A stretch of 42,797 nucleotides of DNA from an uncultured Prevotellaceae bacterium. GTDB taxonomy: Bacteria; Bacteroidota; Bacteroidia; Bacteroidales; Bacteroidaceae. Positions 1 to 6,707 of this stretch are shown piece by piece. The notes under the pieces were generated by a model. It worked only from the letters and a program-made list of their open reading frames with translations, had not been told where the DNA came from and did not search any database. Every line of letters starts with the position of its first letter. Within the stretch, counting starts at the first letter, position 1. Both the position numbers and the translations under genes were made by a program. The stretch lies in assembly GCA_946415645.1 (NCBI GenBank), contig CAMKTJ010000021.1, positions 1 to 42,797 of the forward strand, written 5' to 3'.

Positions 1-2
1 CA

Positions 3-80
3 TGGTATGAGTTGGAGAACATGAAAGCGTACTATAGCCTGTTCAAGAGATTTGAAGATAAATTCAAAATAATCCAGTAG
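3..80 (+). CDS. C-terminal tail of an unknown protein (partial, 5' end outside window)
   Basis: An open frame runs in from the left edge and ends with TAG. The visible 25 residues begin WYELENMKAYYSLF and end DKFKIIQ; they are charged and aromatic-rich, as in a helical C-terminus. The other two forward frames stop within the first 30 bases, so this is the only frame that can carry a gene across the edge. No family can be assigned from so few residues. It lies on the same strand as the accessory genes that follow and shares their AT-rich composition. Confidence 0.4.
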   Translation, partial: WYELENMKAYYSLFKRFEDKFKIIQ

Positions 81-121
81 ATAAAAGGCCAACACAGATA
101 TAGAAGAGAGAGGCAAGAGTT

Positions 122-193
122 ATGGGTACATTATTAAATGCTATAGGCTTAGGCATCATGCTGGGTATATTTGATTATCTGGAGGAGCAATGA
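122..193 (+). CDS. possible 23-residue hydrophobic small protein
   Basis: A short ORF starts with ATG after a purine-rich stretch (AGAGAGAGGCAAGAG) and encodes MGTLLNAIGLGIMLGIFDYL plus three residues. The N-terminal two-thirds is hydrophobic and could form one membrane helix. A second ATG overlaps the stop codon but opens only an eight-codon frame. I do not recognise it. It is included because the purine-rich site and the helix-like composition are suggestive, but an ORF this short can arise by chance. Confidence 0.25.
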   Translation: MGTLLNAIGLGIMLGIFDYLEEQ

Positions 194-334
194 GTAACAC
201 AGCATTACCATAGAACAGATTTGGCATATACAGATTGTTTTTCTCTGTATTTTATTGTTTTTTGTATGAAAGAAACATGCTCTTGCTCAGAAAATACTAT
301 CTTTACAACGTAAAACCGTAAACTAACCATGAAA

Positions 335-352
335 ACCTCGCGATGTATAGGT
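335..352 (+). repeat. leader motif copy 1 (ACCTCGCGATGTATAGGT)
   Basis: First of three related 18-bp motifs that precede ORFs in the accessory block (others at 1957-1974 and 2161-2178). The copies fit ACCTnrCGAnGTATAGGT, with ACCT and AGGT at the ends able to pair as a small stem. This copy ends 14 bases before the start codon of the nuclease-like gene. Confidence 0.6.
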
Positions 353-366
353 AATCGTTATAAATT

Positions 367-1902
367 ATGGAAGAATACAAAGATATAGACAATCTGAAGA
401 AATCAACAATGTTTCACATGTCCTTGGGTTCTAAGGAATTGTTTCATAGCAATTTCTTGCATTGGATAAGTATTGTCAATTGGAAAGCATTTCTTAAGAT
501 AATGCATAAATTGGCAGGATTGGATGAGGGCGAAAGGTTTTGGTGGGAAAATCGCAAATGCTCTGTTATAGGTTACTCCGAAGAATATTGTCCTGACAAT
601 AACAATGTAAAGGTTTTTCGTGAACACCGAAATTTTGACCTTAGTATATATATTCTTGATACAGAAACAAAAAAAGTCGAAACGAAAAACAGCAATAACG
701 ATAAAACAGCGGATGATAATACGACAGTGAACACCTATGATTCCCAAGGAAAAAGAATTGTTCAAAAATGGATTCCCGTCTTGGTTTTGGAAAACAAAAT
801 GAAGAGTCTTCCATATAAAGCACAATTGGAAGAATATACTCAAAAAGCTTTTGAAGAATGGAGAAAAGGTGAGATGCTTATAAAGTCCGAAATAAACAAA
901 CTTAAGTCAGATTCAGATGAAGTAAAGACAGTGTCTAAAAAATGGATACATGACTATGGTATTACCTTTGTGCTCCTGTCATTGATGGAAACGAAAATCG
1001 GTAATGGTGATTACTGTGATGACTACGAAATAGATCAAGAATTATCATATAAGAAAAAAGGAGAAAAAAAAATGAAATTCCCTTTTATATGGAAGCATAC
1101 AACTTATAGTCATCTTGCGAAGATTCTTGAGGAGATAGTAATCGACAATTCGTTTTCTTTCAATAATGAATTGGATCAGCATGTTGTCGAGGATTACCAA
1201 AAATTTGTAGAAGCTCTTTGTAATCTTGCAGAGAAATGGAATGTTACATCCTGCATGAAGTATCGTTCTCAGATTTTTCCTTGGAATGTAAATACTCCCG
1301 ATGCCGAAGCAAAAAGAAAAGAGATTGGTGAATACAAGGAACTAAGAATACATGATATCCACGAAAAGTTATTATATAATCAACTTTTACAGTTGTTGGA
1401 AAAGGAGCTGAATCAGGAAAAATTGTTGTTCAAACGATATAATACAAAACCATTCAAAGAAGAAATCAACAACAAGAATTGTCGAATTTTCACTAATTCC
1501 AATTATGCACATGGTGTTGGAATCGTTGAGGCATTTTACGTTATTAATGAAAAATTCAAATTGTTTATTCAGGTTCAGGGAGATAGGTATTGTCACATGG
1601 TTATATATAAACATGGCATAGTTTCTGAGGGAAAGGATTCTGAGGGTAAAAAGACGCTAAGTGTTAACATGGATGTCGTAAGCGAAGAATGTAAGAATTG
1701 TCTCAACCCCATAAGTGAAACATTAGGTCGTTATATTTCTATTGACAATTCAAAACCAAATTTCCCATGGGGACAACCCTCTTGGGGACGATATGGAAAT
1801 GATAACATCTACCAATATGTGGAGATTCCTGAAAAAGCGACCATTGAAGATGTCATTAAAGCTATTGTATGTGACATAAAAAACATAATGAATTGGTGTT
1901 AA
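367..1902 (+). CDS. PD-(D/E)XK nuclease superfamily protein
   Basis: A 511-residue protein with the signature of the PD-(D/E)XK nuclease family (PDDEXK_4-like). The N-terminus has GSKELFHSNFLHW (residues 21-33), a block typical of this family, with E24 in the first core helix. Asp91 (in FDLSIYI) and Glu142-Asn143-Lys144 (in LVLENKMKS) form the catalytic D...ExK set, followed by KAQLEEY (151-157). The C-terminal 300 residues are a family-specific region I cannot subdivide. The family is known from nucleases and from defence and mobile islands; the target of this protein is unknown. The gene is AT-rich compared with the housekeeping genes further on, consistent with transfer. The start is set by ATG just after the leader motif. 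A cytoplasmic DNA nuclease role is inferred from the fold, not shown. Confidence 0.7.
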   Translation: MEEYKDIDNLKKSTMFHMSLGSKELFHSNFLHWISIVNWKAFLKIMHKLAGLDEGERFWWENRKCSVIGYSEEYCPDNNNVKVFREHRNFDLSIYILDTETKKVETKNSNNDKTADDNTTVNTYDSQGKRIVQKWIPVLVLENKMKSLPYKAQLEEYTQKAFEEWRKGEMLIKSEINKLKSDSDEVKTVSKKWIHDYGITFVLLSLMETKIGNGDYCDDYEIDQELSYKKKGEKKMKFPFIWKHTTYSHLAKILEEIVIDNSFSFNNELDQHVVEDYQKFVEALCNLAEKWNVTSCMKYRSQIFPWNVNTPDAEAKRKEIGEYKELRIHDIHEKLLYNQLLQLLEKELNQEKLLFKRYNTKPFKEEINNKNCRIFTNSNYAHGVGIVEAFYVINEKFKLFIQVQGDRYCHMVIYKHGIVSEGKDSEGKKTLSVNMDVVSEECKNCLNPISETLGRYISIDNSKPNFPWGQPSWGRYGNDNIYQYVEIPEKATIEDVIKAIVCDIKNIMNWC

Positions 1903-1956
1903 GTAACGTTGAAGTCTTCTCACGAAGTGATTAGATTATAATATATACAACCTAAG

Positions 1957-1974
1957 ACCTCGCGACGTATAGGT
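1957..1974 (+). repeat. leader motif copy 2 (ACCTCGCGACGTATAGGT)
   Basis: Second copy of the 18-bp motif, identical to the first at 17 of 18 positions. It ends 20 bases before the ATG of the short coiled-coil ORF. Confidence 0.6.
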
Positions 1975-1994
1975 AAATCGTCATAACAAATAAT

Positions 1995-2139
1995 ATGATT
2001 CCCAAACTAATTCTAAACAAGGATTCAGTATCCGCAAATGATTCAAGAGTGAATAAGCTGCGTGCCAAAGTAGAGGAATTTGTAAAAAAAAGCTGACGAT
2101 CTGAAAAAGGAAATTGAAGACCTGAAGAACTTGATATAG
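1995..2139 (+). pseudogene. short coiled-coil protein, frame broken at an A8 run
   Basis: Starting at ATG, the frame reads MIPKLILNKDSVSANDSRVN, then KLRAKVEEFVKK, and stops with TGA at 2094-2096 just after eight consecutive A residues (2084-2091). If the run had seven A residues, the frame would continue with ADDLKKEIEDLKNLI and end at TAG 2137-2139, giving a 47-residue protein whose second half is a convincing heptad-like coiled coil. The charged helical pattern continues across the break, so the downstream part was clearly coding. The options are a true frameshift mutation, a sequencing error in a homopolymer, or polymerase/ribosome slippage on A8 that restores the product. It has its own copy of the leader motif. 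I do not recognise the family. Confidence 0.55.
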
Positions 2140-2160
2140 AAATACACTATAACAATTCAA

Positions 2161-2178
2161 ACCTTACGAAGTATAGGT
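2161..2178 (+). repeat. leader motif copy 3 (ACCTTACGAAGTATAGGT)
   Basis: Third, most divergent copy of the 18-bp motif; here the flanking bases extend the end pairing to AACCT/AGGTT. It lies 125 bases upstream of the TerB-like gene and upstream of that gene's likely promoter, so it may belong to the 3' side of the short ORF rather than to the next gene. Confidence 0.5.
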
Positions 2179-2216
2179 TGGAAAATCTGTAAAATTCTGT
2201 GATTTTTCTCATTTCT

Positions 2217-2248
2217 TTTGTGAGAAATAGGAATTATTGATATCTTTG
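2217..2248 (+). promoter_or_regulatory. Bacteroidetes-type promoter for the TerB-like gene
   Basis: TTTG at 2217-2220 and TATCTTTG at 2241-2248 are separated by 20 bases, matching the Bacteroidetes -33/-7 pattern TTTG-N19/20-TAnnTTTG. An inverted repeat, TTTCTCA (2205-2211) with TGAGAAA (2221-2227), spans the -33 element and could be an operator. The implied leader is about 50 bases. Confidence 0.6.
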
Positions 2249-2303
2249 GGCATGTAAACGTTATAAAATAACATGAAATTTCACTTTAGACATAAATACC
2301 ATT

Positions 2304-3794
2304 ATGTATTCAGAACAATTAGAAGCTCTCGTTAGGAGCATTATCGCTGACGGAAAAATCACTGACAAAGAACGTTCCGTGTTGCATAAAAAGGCAGAGG
2401 CTGAAGGTGTAGATATTGATGAAATCGATATTTATGTGGAAGGGCTAATAACACAGATGATAAACGAGGGAAAAACCACAGCTTTTGTTAGTGAACACGA
2501 TTCAATTTTATTCACTAAAGAGACATCTGACAATGGATATGAGCCAATATACTATAGATTTAAGAATGTATATTTACTGAAAAACGTATCTTCCGGCAAT
2601 CATTGTGCCCGTGATATCCAGATATCATTTATGGATGTTACGAACGCGAACTGCAAAACGGCGTATAATTGGGAGCGTCACATGGGAATAGGTCTTCTTT
2701 TTAGTGTTAATGTTAATGCTAGGGTTCGTTATGGGTACCCAACTTTATGCATAAGTTCAAATGGCAATGATTTCCTGTCTTTAGCATACGATAGTGGATA
2801 TAATGATTTTCAACTCCAACGCATTGATGATAAGTCTGCAGATGAAACTTATGCTTATAAGATTGATAAAGAAGATCTACAGGTCTTATGTAAAACAGAG
2901 GATATCCAAGTTCGTTTTCTCTATCAATATGCAGATCAGCAAAATGTCATATTAAAAGAAACATCTCTTCCCGGCTTTCAATATTATGCTCAATATTTTT
3001 ATCGGGTAATGGTGGATCCAGAGGCATATCCTGATGCAGAAAAGCATTTAAAATCTTTTAAAAAGGCAACTCGGGAAAAACGTGTGGCAGTTCAAAAAGA
3101 AATCATTGACAGGACAGAACAACAAGCAATCGTTGACAAGACAGAACAACAAGTAGCAGGGATATTAAGCAGAAAGGTTAAAGGAAAGAGGGTAACCCCC
3201 AGTCCCTATTACATGAAACAATACATAGTCCTAGATACCGTTGTAACGGATATTTGTAGCCGAATTGTTACTCTACCGAAAAATGATTATGAGCAATATA
3301 CACCACATTTATTTTTACATGCCATCACTACAAATGATAATAAATATGTATTCTATCTCTGTATAACAACTCATGGGAGTATGAATGCAGGAAAAACTGT
3401 CGTTTTATCAATAAATCTACAAGACCATACACTTCTTCCCGTCACAGGAAAAAAATCATTTCTGTCTGACAAGAACCCACATAAAGAAACAGATAACAAA
3501 TATTATAATTTTTATTATATAGACAAAGATACTATGAGTGCATTCTTAAATGCTAAAGATGCATCTTTGAAATTTGGTAAAGGTGAATACGTAGAAGAAC
3601 GTAAAATTCCTTCAATACCCAAGAAATGGAAGAAGGCATTTGAAATGCTTGAAAAGAAAGATAATTTAAAGAAATGGAGAGAGAATGCTGGAGCTTTATC
3701 TAAGTTCTGTCAGACATATTTCCAAATATCGGATTCTTTAATGATGGTATATGTCGCTTTGGTACTCATCATCCTATTTTTAATATTATTTTAA
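2304..3794 (+). CDS. TerB-like N-terminal protein with C-terminal membrane anchor
   Basis: A 496-residue protein of unknown function. Residues 5-50 (SIIADGKITDKERSVLHKKA...) have the helical, acidic-loop pattern of TerB-like domains found at the front of many Bacteroidales proteins. The middle has no recognised domain. Residues 267-284 are a tandem duplication of nine residues (IIDRTEQQA / IVDKTEQQV), visible as a 27-bp direct repeat at 3102-3155. The last 20 residues (477-496) are almost entirely hydrophobic and end the protein, so it is probably tail-anchored in the inner membrane with the bulk in the cytoplasm. There is no signal peptide. It precedes two small paralogous genes by ten bases and may share their transcript. 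The function is not known; a membrane-linked sensing or stress role would be guesswork. Confidence 0.6.
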   Translation: MYSEQLEALVRSIIADGKITDKERSVLHKKAEAEGVDIDEIDIYVEGLITQMINEGKTTAFVSEHDSILFTKETSDNGYEPIYYRFKNVYLLKNVSSGNHCARDIQISFMDVTNANCKTAYNWERHMGIGLLFSVNVNARVRYGYPTLCISSNGNDFLSLAYDSGYNDFQLQRIDDKSADETYAYKIDKEDLQVLCKTEDIQVRFLYQYADQQNVILKETSLPGFQYYAQYFYRVMVDPEAYPDAEKHLKSFKKATREKRVAVQKEIIDRTEQQAIVDKTEQQVAGILSRKVKGKRVTPSPYYMKQYIVLDTVVTDICSRIVTLPKNDYEQYTPHLFLHAITTNDNKYVFYLCITTHGSMNAGKTVVLSINLQDHTLLPVTGKKSFLSDKNPHKETDNKYYNFYYIDKDTMSAFLNAKDASLKFGKGEYVEERKIPSIPKKWKKAFEMLEKKDNLKKWRENAGALSKFCQTYFQISDSLMMVYVALVLIILFLILF

Positions 3795-3803
3795 TCATTA
3801 ATT

Positions 3804-4010
3804 ATGAAAACTTTTCTTTTACAAGCTCCGCGCGATTATATTGATGGTGGCATCCCCAGAGGTTATATTTTGCAGGTTATTTCTACACGGACAGGTTCTC
3901 GGCCTGATGTGACGGAGGTAATTGATGCATTACGCCGTGCTGGATTTAGCAAGAGGGCGGAAAGCTGGGCTGCACCAGGTAATTGGATAATTAAAGAAAT
4001 GAAACTATAG
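3804..4010 (+). CDS. small protein, paralogue of the next gene (68 aa)
   Basis: A 68-residue soluble protein starting nine bases after the TerB-like gene's stop, so probably co-transcribed. It aligns with the product of 4063-4245: both have a short beta-type start, then G-I/M-P-R/K-G-x-x-I/L-Q-V-x-S (here GGIPRGYILQVIS), a D/P-rich turn, a helix with RR-x-G/F (ALRRAGF), and a C-terminal W followed by W-x-I (SWAAPGNWIIK). The pair looks like one small alpha/beta domain. I do not recognise a named family and assign no function. There are no Cys, His or acidic clusters suggesting an active site. Confidence 0.6.
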   Translation: MKTFLLQAPRDYIDGGIPRGYILQVISTRTGSRPDVTEVIDALRRAGFSKRAESWAAPGNWIIKEMKL

Positions 4011-4062
4011 GAGGAAGTCGAAAATCCATAAAGAGTAGACATGTATCTTTAACTAGTGAATT

Positions 4063-4245
4063 ATGGCAAAAGTTTTTACATGCACGCTTAAGGAAAGTCG
4101 TGCAGGGATGCCCAAGGGCACCACTATTCAAGTAACATCAAATCTATCCAGCCCTACAGACTCCCAGATTGCAGATGAATGTGAGCGTCGTTTTGGGAAA
4201 AAAGCGCGTGATGCTCAGTTCAAAGGCTACTGGGACATACGATAA
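4063..4245 (+). CDS. small protein, paralogue of the previous gene (60 aa)
   Basis: A 60-residue protein related to its upstream neighbour: AGMPKGTTIQVTS matches GGIPRGYILQVIS, and ECERRFGKKARDAQFKGYWDI matches the DALRRAGFSKRAESWA...NWII region. This copy is shorter between the helix and the terminal W-x-I. The 52-base gap upstream contains TATCTTTA, a near-match to the -7 box, so it may have an extra promoter. Tandem small paralogues of this kind suggest local duplication. Function unknown. Confidence 0.6.
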   Translation: MAKVFTCTLKESRAGMPKGTTIQVTSNLSSPTDSQIADECERRFGKKARDAQFKGYWDIR

Positions 4246-4259
4246 CTATTGGCCCGTTA

Positions 4260-4291
4260 ATAGGGCAGGCTATTAATTTAGTCTGCTCTAT
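4260..4291 (+). terminator. probable terminator after the small paralogue pair
   Basis: ATAGGGCAG (4260-4268) pairs with CTGCTCTAT (4283-4291), nine pairs including one G-T, with a 14-base loop, followed by TGATTTTG. It lies 14 bases after the stop codon of the upstream gene. Confidence 0.45.
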
Positions 4292-4315
4292 TGATTTTGT
4301 CAGTAAAAAGTGTCA

Positions 4316-4323
4316 TATCTTTG
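4316..4323 (+). promoter_or_regulatory. -7 box TATCTTTG before the small membrane protein gene
   Basis: TATCTTTG matches TAnnTTTG and lies about 50 bases before the ATG at 4376. TTG triplets occur at 4291 and 4297 but neither is at the ideal 19-20 base spacing. The sequence following it (CTTTGAATT...TTTCCATA) is echoed at 4588-4617 before the next gene. Confidence 0.4.
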
Positions 4324-4375
4324 AATTATTTCCGTTTCCATACTATATTACCAGAAAAACAATTCAAATTAAGGC

Positions 4376-4567
4376 ATGGAACTTCTCTCAATCATTGGAA
4401 TTATAGTACTACTTGTTGTCTGTTTTGTCATTTTGGGTCTTCTGGGATGGGGACTAAAGGCGTTTAGCTGGGTGTTTGATTTTCTCAAAGAAGGGTGCTC
4501 CACGAGTTTCGGGTGTCTCTTTTGGGTATTCATCATCATACTCCTATTGATAGGTTTGGCAGTATAA
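4376..4567 (+). CDS. small two-helix membrane protein (63 aa)
   Basis: A 63-residue protein with two hydrophobic segments, roughly residues 3-26 (LLSIIGIIVLLVVCFVILGL) and 46-63 (GCLFWVFIIILLLIGLAV), joined by an amphipathic stretch GLKAFSWVFDFLKEGCSTSF. Both ends are hydrophobic with almost no charge, so topology cannot be predicted. Small proteins of this type are common and poorly characterised; I assign no function. The preceding hairpin and its own -7 box suggest it is transcribed separately from the small paralogue pair. An antisense ORF covers nearly the same bases but has no membrane-like or other coherent composition and is taken as a shadow. Confidence 0.5.
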   Translation: MELLSIIGIIVLLVVCFVILGLLGWGLKAFSWVFDFLKEGCSTSFGCLFWVFIIILLLIGLAV

Positions 4568-4669
4568 AACAAAAAAATATACCTTCATCTTTGAATTTTT
4601 CTAGGTTGTGTTCCATATTATGTAAGTGAGAAGGAAAGTATGTTTAAATTATTAAAAAGGAATTAGAAT

Positions 4670-5488
4670 ATGGATACAAGACTTGAGAAACTGAGTCAGA
4701 TGCTCGACAGACACTTCAGACGTTGGACAGAATACTTTACGGACGAGGAGACGGGCGAAGAGGTTCCCGTTGAGCGAGAGGAACTTACCAACCAGAATCT
4801 TTCTGAAGAAGAACGGCAGCTCATCGAAGACATTGCTGCCGATGTGGCTAGCCTCAGCGATGAAGACTTGCAGGAATTTGAATCGGCCCTCTCATTCTGG
4901 GTCAGATATCGTACGTTCGACGAGGTAGGCCTTGAGTATATCCGTCGTGGTGATGAAAAGGGTGCAATTATCATAGATAATGTGACAACTCTGCAGGAAC
5001 TTAGCGCCAAGGGAAACAGATATGCTGCTTATGCCTTGTACGAGAAATACAGATGGGGCAACGAGGAACAGGGTGTCTTCATCAATTTCGAGAAAGCCAG
5101 GGAATACTACGATTTGGCAGGGGATATTCCTTATAAAGAGGGATGGGACAGCAGCGATGACCCAGGCGAAGAAGATCCACAGACATTCGAGTATGTCCTT
5201 ACTGGTGATACCAAAGCCATCTGCGATGTACAGAAACTTGTTAATGACCTTTGCCAACGCTTTGGTACTCCAGGTAACGAATTCGGTATGTACGTACCCC
5301 AGCGTATGTTGATGAAAATGTTCGTTGGCTCAGATACAGAGTTCTATCGTGGCAACATCATGCAGATAGAACAGCCGGCTCCCGACCACCTCGTCATTAC
5401 TACTGAGGCAGACAGGGGTGAACCCTTGCTCTATGCTCTGCGCCACGTCTTCCATAGTCTGAACGTGGAGCTTAAAAAAGCTGAGTAG
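4670..5488 (+). CDS. Sel1-like repeat protein (272 aa)
   Basis: A 272-residue acidic, cytoplasmic-looking protein. Residues ~110-150 (ELSAKGNRYAAYALYEKYRWG...FEKAREYYDLAG) fit the Sel1-like helical repeat: a GN-x2-A start, a YxKYxxG middle and a KAxEYYxxAG end. The flanking regions may contain degenerate repeats. The C-terminal 80 residues (GTPGNEFGMYVPQRMLMKMF...) form a separate domain I do not recognise. Sel1-type repeats usually mediate protein contacts. The start ATG follows AAAAAGGAATT, a modest Shine-Dalgarno. Base use is closer to the housekeeping genes than to the AT-rich block upstream, so this gene may mark the edge of the accessory region. Confidence 0.55.
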   Translation: MDTRLEKLSQMLDRHFRRWTEYFTDEETGEEVPVEREELTNQNLSEEERQLIEDIAADVASLSDEDLQEFESALSFWVRYRTFDEVGLEYIRRGDEKGAIIIDNVTTLQELSAKGNRYAAYALYEKYRWGNEEQGVFINFEKAREYYDLAGDIPYKEGWDSSDDPGEEDPQTFEYVLTGDTKAICDVQKLVNDLCQRFGTPGNEFGMYVPQRMLMKMFVGSDTEFYRGNIMQIEQPAPDHLVITTEADRGEPLLYALRHVFHSLNVELKKAE

Positions 5489-5500
5489 GCTCCATCCTGA

Positions 5501-5521
5501 TAGTTTTCACGCAGAAAACTA
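5501..5521 (+). repeat. hairpin after the Sel1-like gene
   Basis: TAGTTTTC (5501-5508) and GAAAACTA (5514-5521) form a perfect 8-bp stem with a 5-base loop, 12 bases after the stop codon. No T-run follows, so this is more likely an mRNA 3'-end structure than an intrinsic terminator. A second perfect stem, GAGGCT/AGCCTC, lies at 5552-5568. Confidence 0.5.
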
Positions 5522-5600
5522 CCCGAATTATGCGTAAATTCAATGGGTTTGGAGGCTGAATAAGCCTCGAATTAAGGGTTAATATATAGCAAAAAAGGTA

Positions 5601-5620
5601 TGTTTTCCCATGGGAAAACA
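5601..5620. repeat. 20-bp perfect palindrome
   Basis: TGTTTTCCCATGGGAAAACA is its own reverse complement over all 20 bases, with no loop. It sits in the convergent gap between the Sel1-like gene and tdh. It could be an operator for a dimeric protein or a dispersed palindromic repeat; nothing in the window decides between these. Confidence 0.6.
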
Positions 5621-5641
5621 GGGAGCTGGCAAACAAAAAGG

Positions 5642-5681
5642 CAAAAAAAAATCCCCCGAAAGGTTTTGGCTTTCGGGGGAA
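5642..5681 (-). terminator. intrinsic terminator of the kbl-tdh operon
   Basis: On the minus strand CCCCCGAAAG and CTTTCGGGGG form a 10-bp GC-rich stem with a loop of about 7 bases (CCAAAAC), followed by a run of T. It begins seven bases after the tdh stop codon. Confidence 0.85.
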
Positions 5682-5687
5682 TTGATT

Positions 5688-6641
5688 TTATTTGCCAAGT
5701 AATTTAATCTTGAGGTTCTTTATCATGTCTTCCGTCATGCGGTCGAGGTCGTACTCGGGTTTCCAACCCCATTCCTCGCGAGCGCAAGAGTCGTCCATCT
5801 TGTTGGGCCAGCTGTCGGCAATGGCCTGCTTGATGGGCTCGGGCTTGTAAATCATCTTGAAGCTGGGATAGTACTTGCAGATGGAGTGATAGATAATCTC
5901 GGGGTCGAAGCTCATAGCTGTTACGTTGAAGCTGTTACGATGCTTCAACTTGCTGGGGTCGGCCTCCATGATGTCTATCATAGCCTTCTGTGCATCTGGC
6001 ATGTACATCATATCCATGTAGGTTCCCTCCTTGAGGGGGCAGACAAAGGTCTCGCCCTTAACGGCTGCGTAGTAGATTTCTACGGCATAGTCAGTAGTAC
6101 CACCGCCGGGAAGGCTGAGGTGACTGATAAGACCGGGGAAACGTACGGAACGGGTATCAACGCCAAAGCGGGTGTAGTAGTAATCAGAGAGCAACTCGCC
6201 AGTAACCTTGGTTACACCGTAGATGGTGTTGGGACGCTGGATAGTATCCTGAGGAGTGTTGTCGTGTGGTGTGCTGGGACCGAAGGCTCCGATAGAGCTG
6301 GGAGTGAAGACGGCACAACCGAAGAGGCGTGCAACCTCCAGGCAGTTAACCAATGAACCGATACCTACGTTCCAACCCAACATGGGGTTCAACTCGGCAG
6401 TAGCACTAAGGATAGCTGCCAGATTGTAGATAGTGTCTATGTTGTACTTCTTGACGGCCTCTGCTATCTGCATAATCTGTGTAGAGTCTATACGCTCTAT
6501 AGGGCCGCGCTCGTAAATTTCGCCTTTGAGGGGACGCAGGTCTGAGCAGACTACATTGGCGTCGCCGTAAATGTCACGCAGGTTGCGGGTGAGTTCAGAG
6601 CCTATCTGACCACCGGCTCCTACAATGAGAATTCTTTTCAT
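5688..6641 (-). CDS. tdh: L-threonine 3-dehydrogenase, SDR (epimerase-like) type
   Basis: A 317-residue extended-SDR protein that oxidises L-threonine to 2-amino-3-ketobutyrate with NAD+. The Rossmann motif GAGGQIG is at 8-14, the conserved NLAAILSA block at 73-80, the TPSSIGAFGP serine region at 113-122, and the catalytic Tyr141-x3-Lys145 in YGVTK. The length matches the SDR-type threonine dehydrogenases of Bacteroidetes and lacks the zinc motifs of the E. coli MDR-type enzyme. It lies directly downstream of kbl on the same strand (66-base gap), and the two make the pathway threonine to glycine plus acetyl-CoA. A strong terminator follows. A general UDP-glucose epimerase-like annotation is the main alternative, but the neighbour makes threonine dehydrogenase much more likely. 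Confidence 0.9.
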   Translation of the reverse strand: MKRILIVGAGGQIGSELTRNLRDIYGDANVVCSDLRPLKGEIYERGPIERIDSTQIMQIAEAVKKYNIDTIYNLAAILSATAELNPMLGWNVGIGSLVNCLEVARLFGCAVFTPSSIGAFGPSTPHDNTPQDTIQRPNTIYGVTKVTGELLSDYYYTRFGVDTRSVRFPGLISHLSLPGGGTTDYAVEIYYAAVKGETFVCPLKEGTYMDMMYMPDAQKAMIDIMEADPSKLKHRNSFNVTAMSFDPEIIYHSICKYYPSFKMIYKPEPIKQAIADSWPNKMDDSCAREEWGWKPEYDLDRMTEDMIKNLKIKLLGK

Positions 6642-6707
6642 ATTATAGATTTATTGTATTTTAACCCTGTCGCCCCTCAACGGGGAGAACTTTTATCGTA
6701 GGGGCTT

